Shown: positions 54,469 through 63,658 of the stretch, in pieces
How positions within the stretch are numbered: position 1 is the first letter of the stretch
Layout of the letters: each line of letters begins with the position of its first letter
Assembly (NCBI RefSeq): GCF_003050705.1
Contig: NZ_QAOG01000005.1
Coordinates: forward strand, 1-64,000
Origin: Sphingomonas aurantiaca
GTDB lineage: Bacteria > Pseudomonadota > Alphaproteobacteria > Sphingomonadales > Sphingomonadaceae
DNA: 64,000 nucleotides
Direction: 5' to 3'
Program-made: the position numbers and the translations under genes
Notes under the pieces: model-generated
Told to the model about the DNA's origin: nothing
The model's database searches: none
The model's input: the letters and a program-made list of their open reading frames with translations, nothing else

Positions 54469-56148
54469 TCAGGCAATTTTTTCCAGCGGCTGATCGCGGC
54501 GATCGGTGTGCGTGCGGAAGCGCGCTGCGGTGGCCTGCGTGTAGGGCTTCGTCATCACTGTCGATACGGTGATCGAATCAGCCGTCGCGTGCTCCGGCGT
54601 CAGCGTCAGAAGCGTGAACCCCTTGCCGTCCTGGTCGCAGAAGCGGACTTCGCCCGCATTGGCGTCGGCGATAAGCGTGCCGATACCGGGCAGCAGCGAG
54701 CCATAGGACGGGCTCGTGATCGCGGTGCAGCCGAATTCCGCGGCGACCAGCGTGCCGGATGCATCGTGCAGATCGTTCGCCCATGCCGCATGGCTGTCGC
54801 CCGACAGCACGATCGGGCGCGATTTGGCACGCTGGAACGCGGCGTACAGCCGCTCGCGGGCCGGCGGATAGCCATCCCAGCTGTCGAACCCGAACGGCAG
54901 CCCTGCGCGGTACGACGCGATGCTCGCGGTCAGCCGCTCGCGCCATATCGTCGGCAGCTTGGCCATCGTCTCGGCGAATTTCGCCGCGCCGAGCTGTCGC
55001 TCCATGTCGGGTCCCGCGACCTTCGCCATCACCACCTGGTTGCCGAGCACCTGCCACGGCCTGCCCGCCGCAACCGAGCTCGCCATCGTCTTCTCGACCC
55101 AGGCGAGCTGCGCGGGACCGAGCAGTTCGCGGTCGTTGCGCGCGCGTTCCGCCATCATCGGCGCATATTCGGCGGGCGTGATCTCCTCGCCCTTCGACAC
55201 GACCTGATGGCTGCGCGCGAGCAGCCGCGTTTCGACCATCACCAGCGTGGCAAGATCGCCGAAATCGAAGCTGCGGTTGATCGCCGCCCAGGGCTGGCCG
55301 GGCTTGGGATCGCGGATCGGCATCCATTCGAAATAGGCCTGCATCGCGGCGGCCTTGCGCGCCTCCCAGTCGCCCTCGGTCTTGGGATCGTGGTTTTCGG
55401 CGCCGTGCATCCAGTCGTCATTGGCGACCTCGTGGTCGTCCCACACGCAGATGAACGCAGCGCGAGCATGCGCGGCCTGCATGTCGACGTCGCGCTTCAC
55501 CTGCGCATGGCGCACCCGGTAGTCGGCGAGGCTGACGATCTCGTGGCGCGGCTCGACCAGGCGGCCGATCTTCTTGGCGATGTCCGCGCCATAGCCGTCG
55601 ACGCCATATTCATAGATATAGTCGCCGAGGTGAAGCACCGCATCGAGCCGGTCGAGCTTGGCGATCGCATCATAGGCGTTGAACAGCCCGCCCGCGTAGA
55701 GCTGGCACGAGACCACTGCCATCACGACGTCGGCAACCTTGCCCCTTGGCAGCGTCCGGAACCGGCCGACCGGCGAGCGCGTCCCGTCCGCAGCGTCGAA
55801 CCAGTAGCGATACTCGCGGCCCGGCTGCAGCCCGGTCGCCTCGACTTTTGCCGTGAAGTCGCGTGCGGCACGCGCCTTGACGCTGCCCGATCGAACCGGC
55901 TTGCCGCCTTCGGTCTCGGCGACGTGCCACGTCAACGCGATGTCGCTGGACTGCGCGAGGTCGGCGGGCGTCGCTCGCGTCCACAGGATCGCCCCGTCGA
56001 CCGAGGGATCGCCACTCGCTACGCCGTGGTCGAACCGGCTCCTGACCGCGTCCGCCGCCTGAGTCGCGACGGCGGGCAGCGCGAGCGTGGCACCCGATCC
56101 GGCCAGCTTCAGGGCATTCTTCAAGGCGTCGCGGCGGTTGATCGTCAT
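54469..56148 (-). CDS. phoD: alkaline phosphatase/phosphodiesterase PhoD
   Basis: A 559-residue exported phosphatase. The N-terminus INRRDALKNALKLAG followed by a hydrophobic run is a twin-arginine-type signal. A PhoD N-terminal beta domain (FDHGVASGDPSVDGAILWTR) leads to the metallophosphatase core with VVSCQLYAGG, LHLGDYIYEYG, VWDDHEVANDDWMHGAEN and VLSGDSHAAWANDLH, which carry the Fe/Ca ligands. It is divergent from the TBDR-phoX pair. Pho-box-like direct repeats at 56196-56224 are oriented toward this gene, supporting phosphate-starvation control. Confidence 0.94.
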   Translation of the reverse strand: MTINRRDALKNALKLAGSGATLALPAVATQAADAVRSRFDHGVASGDPSVDGAILWTRATPADLAQSSDIALTWHVAETEGGKPVRSGSVKARAARDFTAKVEATGLQPGREYRYWFDAADGTRSPVGRFRTLPRGKVADVVMAVVSCQLYAGGLFNAYDAIAKLDRLDAVLHLGDYIYEYGVDGYGADIAKKIGRLVEPRHEIVSLADYRVRHAQVKRDVDMQAAHARAAFICVWDDHEVANDDWMHGAENHDPKTEGDWEARKAAAMQAYFEWMPIRDPKPGQPWAAINRSFDFGDLATLVMVETRLLARSHQVVSKGEEITPAEYAPMMAERARNDRELLGPAQLAWVEKTMASSVAAGRPWQVLGNQVVMAKVAGPDMERQLGAAKFAETMAKLPTIWRERLTASIASYRAGLPFGFDSWDGYPPARERLYAAFQRAKSRPIVLSGDSHAAWANDLHDASGTLVAAEFGCTAITSPSYGSLLPGIGTLIADANAGEVRFCDQDGKGFTLLTLTPEHATADSITVSTVMTKPYTQATAARFRTHTDRRDQPLEKIA

Positions 56149-56195
56149 CGGCTGAGGCTTTCTTGAGCGGTGTGAGCGCCTGCTAGCCGCGATCG

Positions 56196-56224
56196 AAGAC
56201 AGCGCGGTGGCAGCGATGTGACAG
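56196..56224 (-). promoter_or_regulatory. Pho-box-like triple repeat upstream of phoD
   Basis: On the minus strand three 7-mers, CTGTCAC, CTGCCAC and CTGTCTT, are each separated by 4 bp, giving 11-bp phasing. That matches the PhoB direct-repeat consensus (CTGTCAT, 11-bp period). They lie 48-76 bp upstream of the phoD ATG. Confidence 0.72.
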
Positions 56225-56227
56225 CGT

Positions 56228-56277
56228 CGTTACGCAAGCGTCATCTTCCTTTCATTATTACGCCATCGAAACGTCAC
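56228..56277 (+). promoter_or_regulatory. Pho-box-like array of five 11-bp repeats upstream of TBDR-phoX
   Basis: CGTTAC, CGTCAT, TTTCAT, CGCCAT and CGTCAC begin at 56228, 56239, 56250, 56261 and 56272, an exact 11-bp period. The middle ones are followed by pyrimidine- or AT-rich spacers. The last unit ends 41 bp before the receptor ATG at 56319. Each unit is close to the PhoB half-site TGTCAT. The array is back to back with the phoD-side repeats. Confidence 0.65.
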
Positions 56278-56318
56278 GTCGGCCGCCTAGTGGCTCCCCA
56301 ACGACACGGGGGGACTTC

Positions 56319-58706
56319 ATGACACACATCTTCACGCGGCTGGCGCTGACGGCGCTCGCCACGACCTGCTCGACGGCGGCACTCGCGCAGGCCACCACGC
56401 AGGCCGAGCAGCAAGCCGGCACCGCGAGCGACGACATCATCGTCACCGCACAGAAGCGCGAACAGCGGATCGCCGACGTTCCCGTCACCGTCACCGCACT
56501 GACCGGCGCACGGATGGCCGCGATCGGCGTCTCCGAACTCGACGAGGTCGCCGCGTTCATCCCCGGCCTGCAGGTGCAGGAGCAGAGCGCAAACAATCCC
56601 GGCTTCGTGATCCGCGGCATCACCTCGGACAACGGCTCGTCGCAGCAGGGCGCGCGCGTCACCCTCTACTATAACGGCATCGACATCAGCCGGTCGCGCG
56701 GCGCGTGGCAGGATCTGTACGACCTCGAGCGGATCGAAGTCGTGAAGGGCCCGCAGGCGACGCTGTTCGGCACCGCCGCCGCGGTCGGCGCGGTCAGCTT
56801 CATCTCGAACAAGCCGCAGCCGGGATTTTCGGGCGCGCTCGATGCCTCTTATGGCAATTTCGACCGGACGCAGGTGTCGGGCTTCCTCAACGCGGGCAAC
56901 GACATCCTCTCCGGGCGGCTCGCCTTCGCGTACAAATATCGCAAGGGTTATGTCCGCAACATCGCGGGCGACGCGAACGTCCCGAACCAGAATCAGGGCG
57001 GCGTCGACCAGGACGATCTGAACGGGCAGGACCAGCGTGGCGTCCGCGGTTCGCTGCGCTTCACGCCCAGTGACAGCATCACCGCCGATCTCGTCCTCAC
57101 CTATGACGGCCAGCGCAACCCCGGCACCGCGTTCAAGAGCCGTGCGCATGCCCCGACGGGCGGCCAGACCGGCGACTATGGCTATGCCGAGCTTTCGGGC
57201 TCGCCGTACAGCGAAGCGGCGCTCGGCGCGCGCAAGCTCGGGCTCGACCGCAATGTCTATGACGCGAACCTGACGATTACCGCTGACCTGTCGCCGGGCA
57301 TAACCTTCACCACGGTCAACGGCTATCGTCGGTTCGATGCGCTCGAGATCTTCGATGCGGATGGCGGCCCCGCAGCGTATCTCGAGTTCGCCGAAGACGC
57401 CAAGGGCGACCAGTGGAGCCATGAAAGCCGCTTCGCCTTCGAAGGCCCGAAATACCGCGCCTCGGTCGGCTGGAACGCGTTCTTCGAGAACGGTTTCCAG
57501 CGCGTACCGTTCGCGACCGAGGAAGGCACGTATCTCGCCTGCTCGGTGTCGGCTTCGTTCGCGCCGATTCGCTCCGCGCTTAACGCCGCCGGAATTCCGA
57601 CCGGAACGGGCTGCGTCGCGGCCGACGGCACGATCCCGGCGACCCGCGCGACATCGGTACTGACCGGCGGTCGCGCAACCGCGATCCCCTATTCGTCGGT
57701 GTTCACCAACTTCGGCAACAACGACACCTATTCGGTGTTCGCCGACGCGACCTACATCCCGGTCCCTGCACTCGAACTGACCGCGGGCGCGCGCATCCTG
57801 ATCGAGGATCGCCAGTCGGGCTATTCCTCGGTCCAGCCAAACTCGGTGATCCTCGCGTCGCTCGGCATCCAGTCGAGCCTACTCGGCACCGCGAACACCA
57901 ACGGCAACAAGTTCGTCGCGGAGAAGAGCTTCATGGCGATCCTCCCACGCTTCAACGCGCTGCTGAAGCTCAACGACGATCTCAATCTGTACGGGACGAT
58001 CAGCAAGGGACGCCGCTCGCCTGTGGTCCAGCTTGCCGCCCAGCGCACCGCGTTCGGCGTCGGCCCCAATCTCCAGGTCGTTCCGCAAGAGAATGTCTGG
58101 AACTACGAAGGTGGGATCAAGGGTCGCGTCGGGCCGTTCAGCGGCGCGGCATCGGTGTTCTACCAGACCTATGACGGTTTCCAGGTGTCGGTAACGAACA
58201 ACGGGGTCACGACGACGCAGAGCGCAGGGTCGGCCAAGAACCTTGGCGTCGAGCTTGAAGGCAATCTCAAGCTTGCCTCGTACCTCTCCGTATTCGCGAC
58301 GTTCGCCTATATCGATGGCGGCATCGGCGACGAGGCGGAGAACGGCGTGTTCGCGGGCAATCGCTTCCGCTTGCAGCCGGATACCACGGCATCGGGCGGC
58401 GCGACGCTGCGCGTGCCGGTGGGCGGTGCGACGGTCTACGCCACGCCTACCATCACGTATAAGTCGAAAGTGTTCTTCGAACTGCCGAACAACCCCGCGA
58501 TCAGCACGCCGGGCTACACGCTCGTCAATCTGCGCGCCGGGCTCGAATTTGCAGCGGGCAAGTACAGCGTTGGTGGCTTCGTCCGCAACGCGACCAACAA
58601 GCGCTACCTGATCGACGCGGGCAACACCGGCGGCGGCTTCGGCATCCCGACCTACATCGCCGGCGAGCCGCGCTTCTACGGCGTCGAGCTGGGCGCGAAA
58701 TTCTGA
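56319..58706 (+). CDS. TonB-dependent receptor of the phosphate-starvation unit
   Basis: A 795-residue outer-membrane receptor with signal peptide (to AALAQ), TonB-box-like DDIIVTAQKREQRI, plug motifs PGLQVQEQSANNPGFVIRGIT and LERIEVVKGPQATLFGTAAAVGAVSF, and a barrel ending RFYGVELGAKF. It is 50 bp before phoX and just behind the phased Pho-box-like repeats, so the pair is likely one Pho-regulated operon. It may import phosphorylated or phosphonate organics that PhoX and PhoD then cleave. The ligand is not known. Confidence 0.9.
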   Translation: MTHIFTRLALTALATTCSTAALAQATTQAEQQAGTASDDIIVTAQKREQRIADVPVTVTALTGARMAAIGVSELDEVAAFIPGLQVQEQSANNPGFVIRGITSDNGSSQQGARVTLYYNGIDISRSRGAWQDLYDLERIEVVKGPQATLFGTAAAVGAVSFISNKPQPGFSGALDASYGNFDRTQVSGFLNAGNDILSGRLAFAYKYRKGYVRNIAGDANVPNQNQGGVDQDDLNGQDQRGVRGSLRFTPSDSITADLVLTYDGQRNPGTAFKSRAHAPTGGQTGDYGYAELSGSPYSEAALGARKLGLDRNVYDANLTITADLSPGITFTTVNGYRRFDALEIFDADGGPAAYLEFAEDAKGDQWSHESRFAFEGPKYRASVGWNAFFENGFQRVPFATEEGTYLACSVSASFAPIRSALNAAGIPTGTGCVAADGTIPATRATSVLTGGRATAIPYSSVFTNFGNNDTYSVFADATYIPVPALELTAGARILIEDRQSGYSSVQPNSVILASLGIQSSLLGTANTNGNKFVAEKSFMAILPRFNALLKLNDDLNLYGTISKGRRSPVVQLAAQRTAFGVGPNLQVVPQENVWNYEGGIKGRVGPFSGAASVFYQTYDGFQVSVTNNGVTTTQSAGSAKNLGVELEGNLKLASYLSVFATFAYIDGGIGDEAENGVFAGNRFRLQPDTTASGGATLRVPVGGATVYATPTITYKSKVFFELPNNPAISTPGYTLVNLRAGLEFAAGKYSVGGFVRNATNKRYLIDAGNTGGGFGIPTYIAGEPRFYGVELGAKF

Positions 58707-58756
58707 CTTCCACGCAGTCGTTACATACCGCGCAACCATCCCCGGGGGGACCAAGC

Positions 58757-61228
58757 ATGACGTTCGAGACCATCTATACCGACGGCGATATCGACACCAA
58801 TCCGACCAGCAACCCGCATCTGAACGACCTGATCGACGTCCGCTACTCGCGGCGCCAGACGCTGATGGGCGGCATGTCGGCCACCGCCGCGGCGGTGTTC
58901 GGCGGGATGCTGCTCACCGGGTGCGACGACGACAATGACGGCGGCTCGGATCCCGTGACCGCAACCGCGACCGCGGGCGGCAGCTCGTCCGCCGGTCGCG
59001 TCGCGACGCTGACCGGTGCGGCGATCGGCCAGGTCGACAGCGTGAACTGGACCCAGACCGCTGGACCGACGGTGACTCTCGCCGGTGCGAACACGTCGAC
59101 GGCAACCTTCATCGTCCCGGGCGCGGCGGCCGGCACCGTGCTGAGCTTCCTGTTTACGGCGGTATCGGCCGGCGGTTCGGTGACCGCGACCACCAGCGTT
59201 ACGGTCGGCGCCGCGTCGCTCGGCTTCACGGCGGTTGCCAAGAGCCTCGCCGATGTCGTTGCAGTGCCTACCGGATATGCCGTCACCGTCCTGTACCGGC
59301 TTGGCGATCCGATCGGCAGCGGAGTCGGCGCCTATACCAATGATGGTACCGACACGACCTTTTCCAAGCGCGCCGGCGATCACCATGACGGCATGAGCTA
59401 TTTCGGCCTGTCGGCATCGGGCACGCCCGACGCCAACGGCAACGCGCGCGGTCTGCTCGTCCTCAACCACGAGAACATCACGCAGGCCTATCTTCATCCG
59501 AACGGCGCCACCTCGACCGGCGGCGTGCGCCCCGAGGCCGAAGCGCTCAAGGAAATGGAATGCCACGGCGTGTCGGTCATCGAGGTCAACCGCTCCGCAA
59601 GCTGGGCCTATGCGCCGACCTCGTCGTTCAACCGCCGGATCACCCCGCTGACGCCAATGAGCTTCTCGGGCCCCGTCCGCGGTGCCGACAGCCTCAAGAC
59701 GCGCTATTCGCCCGATGCGACCACGGGGCGCGGCACGATCAACAATTGTGCAAACGGCACAATGCCTTGGAACACGTATCTGACGAACGAAGAGAACTGG
59801 GTCGGCTATTTCAAGCGCGAAGTCGGCGATGCGGCGCGGCGCGCGGCAACCGGCGCGGTCGGCGTGAAGGCCAACACGTCGCTGACGCGCTACGGCAAGA
59901 CGGAGAGCAACACCGGCGGCAATTATGGCTGGTCGACGGTCACGCCGGCGGACACCACCAGCACGCTCTATTCGCGCTGGAACATCACCGCTCAGACCGG
60001 TGCACCCGCCGATGGCACGGGCGATTTCCGCAACGAGATCTTCCAATATGGCTGGGTGGTCGAGATCGATCCGTTCGATGCCGCCTCGACGCCGCGCAAG
60101 CGGACCGCGCTGGGTCGCATGAACCATGAGGGGTGCCAGATCGGCCGGACGATCGCTGGCGTGAAGCCCGCCTTCTATATGGGCGACGATGCGCAGAACG
60201 AGTATATCTACAAGTTCGTGTCGGCGACGCCCTGGGCGACGGCGGATGCCACCGCGGCGAACCGTCTCGCGATCGGCGACAAGTATCTCGATACCGGAAC
60301 GCTTTACGTGGCGAAGTTTGCAGCGGACGGTAGCGGCCAGTGGCTCCCGCTGGTGTTCGGTCAGGGCCCCCTCACCTCAGCCAATGCGGCCTATCCGTTC
60401 GCCAGCCAGGTCGACGTGTTGATCAACACGCGCCTTGCCGCGGATGCGCTGGGTGCGACGCGGATGGATCGGCCGGAGTGGACCGCGGTCAATCCTGCGA
60501 CTGGCGAGATGTACTGCACGCTCACCAACAACTCGTCGCGCACCGTCGCGACCGCGGACGCGCCCAACCCGCGCGCCTATGTCGATCCCAAGACCACCGG
60601 CGGGCAGACCACCGGCAACGCCAACGGGCATATCATCCGCCTGCGCGAGACCGGCGACACGTCCGAGGCAACGACCTTCGCCTGGGACATCTACGCGTTC
60701 GGCGCAGGATCCGATCTGGATGCGGCCAACATCAACCTGTCGGGTCTCGATCCGACCAACGACTTCTCGTCGCCCGACGGTCTGTGGTTCGGCCTGCCGA
60801 GCAACGCCTCGGGGACGATCGCGCCGGTGATGTGGATCGAGACCGACGACGGCGCCTATACCGACGTCACCAACTGCATGCTGCTCGCCTCGGTGCCGGG
60901 AAGCGTCAACGACGGCGGGACGCGGACCGTGACCAACACGATCGGTGCGGCGACCGGCTCGGTGACGACGCGGATCGGTAAGACGCCGGGGGCGGCACTG
61001 CGCCGCTTCCTGGTCGGGCCGAAGGAGTGCGAGATCACCGGCATCCACACGACACCGGACGGGCGGTCGCTGTTCGTCAACATCCAGCATCCGGGCGAGA
61101 ATGGCGGCCCGACCAATATCACCAGCAGCTGGCCGGCGAACCAGGCGGGCACGGTGACGACGCCCTCGCGTCCGCGGTCGGCGACGATCGTGATCACGAA
61201 GAACGATGGCGGCGTGGTGGGGCTTTAA
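58757..61228 (+). CDS. phoX: PhoX-type alkaline phosphatase with an N-terminal Ig-like domain
   Basis: An 823-residue exported Ca/Fe phosphatase. A twin-arginine motif (YSRRQTLMGGMSATAA) precedes Cys in LLTGCDDD, which could be a lipobox. Residues about 62-155 (SSSAGRVATLTGAAI to TTSVTVGAAS) are Thr/Ser/Val-rich and beta-stranded, like an Ig/PKD-type spacer seldom present in PhoX. The PhoX core follows: DHHDGMSYFGL, LVLNHENIT, MECHGVSVIEV, NEENWVGYF-type segment (TNEENWVGYFKRE), MNHEGCQIGRT and RPEWTAVNP. The last 25 residues are also unusual in being Thr/Ser-rich. Second gene of the Pho unit. Confidence 0.88.
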   Translation: MTFETIYTDGDIDTNPTSNPHLNDLIDVRYSRRQTLMGGMSATAAAVFGGMLLTGCDDDNDGGSDPVTATATAGGSSSAGRVATLTGAAIGQVDSVNWTQTAGPTVTLAGANTSTATFIVPGAAAGTVLSFLFTAVSAGGSVTATTSVTVGAASLGFTAVAKSLADVVAVPTGYAVTVLYRLGDPIGSGVGAYTNDGTDTTFSKRAGDHHDGMSYFGLSASGTPDANGNARGLLVLNHENITQAYLHPNGATSTGGVRPEAEALKEMECHGVSVIEVNRSASWAYAPTSSFNRRITPLTPMSFSGPVRGADSLKTRYSPDATTGRGTINNCANGTMPWNTYLTNEENWVGYFKREVGDAARRAATGAVGVKANTSLTRYGKTESNTGGNYGWSTVTPADTTSTLYSRWNITAQTGAPADGTGDFRNEIFQYGWVVEIDPFDAASTPRKRTALGRMNHEGCQIGRTIAGVKPAFYMGDDAQNEYIYKFVSATPWATADATAANRLAIGDKYLDTGTLYVAKFAADGSGQWLPLVFGQGPLTSANAAYPFASQVDVLINTRLAADALGATRMDRPEWTAVNPATGEMYCTLTNNSSRTVATADAPNPRAYVDPKTTGGQTTGNANGHIIRLRETGDTSEATTFAWDIYAFGAGSDLDAANINLSGLDPTNDFSSPDGLWFGLPSNASGTIAPVMWIETDDGAYTDVTNCMLLASVPGSVNDGGTRTVTNTIGAATGSVTTRIGKTPGAALRRFLVGPKECEITGIHTTPDGRSLFVNIQHPGENGGPTNITSSWPANQAGTVTTPSRPRSATIVITKNDGGVVGL

Positions 61229-61241
61229 GCCTCGCCCCAAA

Positions 61242-61364
61242 TCCTCCCCCGCCAGGGGGAGGTGGCGCCGTAGGCGACGGAGGGGGGGACGCGGAACGAC
61301 GGTCGTCGCTGACCGCCCCCTCCGTCTGGCAAGAGCCAGCAACCTCCCCCTAGCGGGGGAGGAT
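61242..61364. repeat. inverted pair of dispersed repeat family A
   Basis: Same layout as at 8027-8151: left copy begins ATCCTCCCCCGC and right copy, inverted, ends GCGGGGGAGGAT. Lies between the convergent ends of phoX and the MerR gene. Confidence 0.85.
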
Positions 61365-61382
61365 TGACGCTCTCTCACCCTT

Positions 61383-61490
61383 CACCACCCCGGCGAAGGC
61401 CGGGGTCCAATTGGGGGACGTCGCCAACTGAGTGCAGCGCGGTGTTACTGCAACCTTTCCAACTGGGCCCCGGCCTCCGCCGGGGTGGTG
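61383..61490. repeat. inverted pair of CCGGCGAAGGCCGG-type repeats (family D)
   Basis: The left unit CACCACCCCGGCGAAGGCC and the right, inverted unit (complement begins CACCACCCCGGCGGAGGCC) are about 30 bp each and separated by about 45 bp. Placed next to the family A pair, so this gap carries two stacked repeat pairs. Confidence 0.75.
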
Positions 61491-61521
61491 CAACTCTCGG
61501 CGGGGTAGCGCTTCTAAGGTC

Positions 61522-61914
61522 CTAGACCGCCCCGTCGGGAATCCGCGCAAGCGCTTCCTGCTCGATCTTCTCCAGTTCGTCGCGCGTCTGGACGATCGCC
61601 TCGCGTTGCGCATCGAGCAGGTCGATCCGCTGGCGGCAGCGTTCGGCCAGCGCGCGCATCTGTTCGACATGCTGCGGATCGGCGTCGTACAGGTCGAGGA
61701 ACTCCTCGATGTCGCGCAGCGTGAATCCCAGCCTTTTGCCGCGCAGGATCAACTGCATGCGCGCCACCTCGCGCCGCGTGTAGACGCGTGTCGTGCCGAT
61801 CCGGCACGGCTCGATCAGCCCCTTGTCCTCATAGAATCTGAGCGTGCGCGCGCTCACGCCGAGCATGCGCGAAACCTCCTGTATGCCGGTAAGATCGTCC
61901 TGTCGGTCGTTCAC
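61522..61914 (-). CDS. MerR-family transcriptional regulator of the fadD/thiolase locus
   Basis: A 130-residue regulator. The winged helix reads IQEVSRMLGVSARTLRFYEDKGLIEPCRIGTTRVYTRREVARMQLI, followed by a dimer coiled coil (QMRALAERCRQRIDLLDAQ). It lacks the metal-binding Cys of MerR/CueR types, consistent with an acyl-CoA- or redox-independent ligand. Its start overlaps the fadD stop by four bases. A palindrome in the fadD-thiolase intergenic region is a likely operator. Similar MerR proteins (LiuR-like) control beta-oxidation or branched-chain catabolism. Confidence 0.85.
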   Translation of the reverse strand: MNDRQDDLTGIQEVSRMLGVSARTLRFYEDKGLIEPCRIGTTRVYTRREVARMQLILRGKRLGFTLRDIEEFLDLYDADPQHVEQMRALAERCRQRIDLLDAQREAIVQTRDELEKIEQEALARIPDGAV

Positions 61915-63593
61915 GCGTCCACTCCCCTCGCCTCCGACGCTGCTGCCTTGGCGGCCTCTTCTGCGACAAGTTCCTTTTTGGATAGCTTGCCGATCAGCGT
62001 CTTGGGCAGAGTGTCGCGGATTTCCACCTCGCGGGGAAGCTCGATCTTGCTGATCTTGTCACGCAAAAAATCACGCAGTTCGAGCGGGGTAGCCACCGCT
62101 CCTTCGGCCAGCACGACAAAGGCTTTGGGTGCCTGCCCACGATATGTGTCGGGCACGCCGATGACCACCGCCTCGAGCACGGCGGGGTGTTCATACAGCG
62201 CCTCCTCGATCACGCGCGGATAGACGTTGTAGCCGCCGCACAGGATGAGGTCCTTGATCCGGTCGACGATGAACAGATAGCCGTCCGCCTCGAGATGGCC
62301 GACGTCGCCGGTGCGCAGCGCGCCGTCGACGAACAGGTCGGCGGTCGCGGCGGGCTTGTGCCAATAGCCTTGTGTGATCTGGGGCCCGCGCGCGCAGATC
62401 TCGCCATTCTCGCCGATCGGCAGCAGCCGGGTCGGATCCTCGCGGTCGCGGATCTCGATCGTCGTGCCCGGAAACGGCAGACCCGCCGAGCCCGGCTTGT
62501 TGATTCCCCCGATCGGGTTGCAGGTGATGATCGGCGAGGCTTCGGACAGGCCATAGCCCTCGACGAGCTTGGCGCCGGTCGCCGCCTCGAACGCGGTGCG
62601 GACCTCGGCGGGCAGCGGCGCGCCGCCCGAGATGCACGCGTGGATCGACGACAGGTCGATCGCCTGCGTATCCGCCGCGGTGGTGATCGCGGCATAGATC
62701 GTCGGCACCGCGGGGAAATAGCTCGGCTTGGTCCGCGCGATCGTCTTGAGGAGCTGCTGCAGCTCGAAACGCGGCAGCAGGATCATCTCCGCGCCGGTCC
62801 GGATCGAATAGGTCAGCACCGTCGTCAGCGCGAAGACGTGGAACAGCGGCAGCGCCCCCAGCACGCGGTCCTGGTGCGGCTGCTCGCCACCGACGAACAC
62901 CACCATCGCGTCGGCGTTGGCGACCAGGTTCGCATGGCTGAGCATCGCCGCTTTAGGCTCGCCGGTCGTGCCGCCGGTATATTGCAGCACAGCGACGTCG
63001 TTCGGCGAGACCGCGACCGGCACCGGCGCGCCCTTCGCCTTCAACAGCGAGTCGAACGTGCAATGGCGCGCGTCGCTGGGGGCGTGGGCGATCTCGGCGC
63101 GCTTGAAGATCCGGTAGGCGATCGACTTGAGCGTCGGCAGCGCGCCGGCGATCGGGCAGGTGATGACGTGCTTCACGCCCATCTGCCCGGCGACCTTGAG
63201 GACTCGCGCATGGATCTCGGTGATGTCGCAGGTGGCGATGATCGTCGCACCCGAATCCTCGAGCAGATGCGCCAGCTCGCGCTCGACATAGAGCGGATTG
63301 ACGTTGACGACGATCCCGCCGGCCTTGAGGATCGCGAAGAACAGGATCGGATAATAAGGCGTGTTCGGCAGGCAGAGCGCGACCCGCGTACCCTTGACGA
63401 CGCCGAGGTCCTGAAGGCCCCGCGCGGCGCGGTCGACCGACTGCCCGAGCTCGGCATAGGTCAGCGTCCGCCCCATGAAGTCGAGAACGTTGCGCGCCCC
63501 GAACCGGCGGACCGAGGTGTCGAGCATGTCGCCCAGCAACCGCGGCTGGCCCGGCAACGCTATGCCGACTGCGGTACCTGAAGTGTCGTGCAT
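61911..63593 (-). CDS. fadD: long-chain fatty acid-CoA ligase
   Basis: A 560-residue AMP-forming acyl-CoA ligase. The start at 63593 is set by AGGGAGA five bases before it; an ATG at 63626 has none. Core motifs: LQYTGGTTGEPKAAML (P-loop), GYGLSEASPI, LRTGDVGHLEADGYLFIVDRIKDLILCGG and PKTLIGKLSKKEL with the catalytic Lys. Chain-length preference is not predictable but the length and motifs suit medium/long chains. Its 3' end is coupled to the MerR gene and its 5' side is divergent from a thiolase, so the locus is a beta-oxidation unit. Confidence 0.88.
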   Translation of the reverse strand: MHDTSGTAVGIALPGQPRLLGDMLDTSVRRFGARNVLDFMGRTLTYAELGQSVDRAARGLQDLGVVKGTRVALCLPNTPYYPILFFAILKAGGIVVNVNPLYVERELAHLLEDSGATIIATCDITEIHARVLKVAGQMGVKHVITCPIAGALPTLKSIAYRIFKRAEIAHAPSDARHCTFDSLLKAKGAPVPVAVSPNDVAVLQYTGGTTGEPKAAMLSHANLVANADAMVVFVGGEQPHQDRVLGALPLFHVFALTTVLTYSIRTGAEMILLPRFELQQLLKTIARTKPSYFPAVPTIYAAITTAADTQAIDLSSIHACISGGAPLPAEVRTAFEAATGAKLVEGYGLSEASPIITCNPIGGINKPGSAGLPFPGTTIEIRDREDPTRLLPIGENGEICARGPQITQGYWHKPAATADLFVDGALRTGDVGHLEADGYLFIVDRIKDLILCGGYNVYPRVIEEALYEHPAVLEAVVIGVPDTYRGQAPKAFVVLAEGAVATPLELRDFLRDKISKIELPREVEIRDTLPKTLIGKLSKKELVAEEAAKAAASEARGVDA

Positions 63594-63640
63594 CTCGCTC
63601 TCCCTTACTCGATGTGCGTAAGCCATATTGTCGGCCGCTT

Positions 63641-63658
63641 CACCTTGACGTAAAGGTG
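63641..63658. promoter_or_regulatory. palindromic operator candidate between fadD and the thiolase gene
   Basis: CACCTTGACGTAAAGGTG is an 18-bp near-perfect palindrome (only the G/A pair at positions 7 and 12 breaks it). It lies 48 bp from fadD and 67 bp from the thiolase start. TTGACG within it could act as the -35 of the thiolase promoter. It is a natural target for the MerR regulator of this locus. A second partly symmetrical stretch (GGTAACCCGCAAGCGTTAACC) follows at about 63676-63696. Confidence 0.55.
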
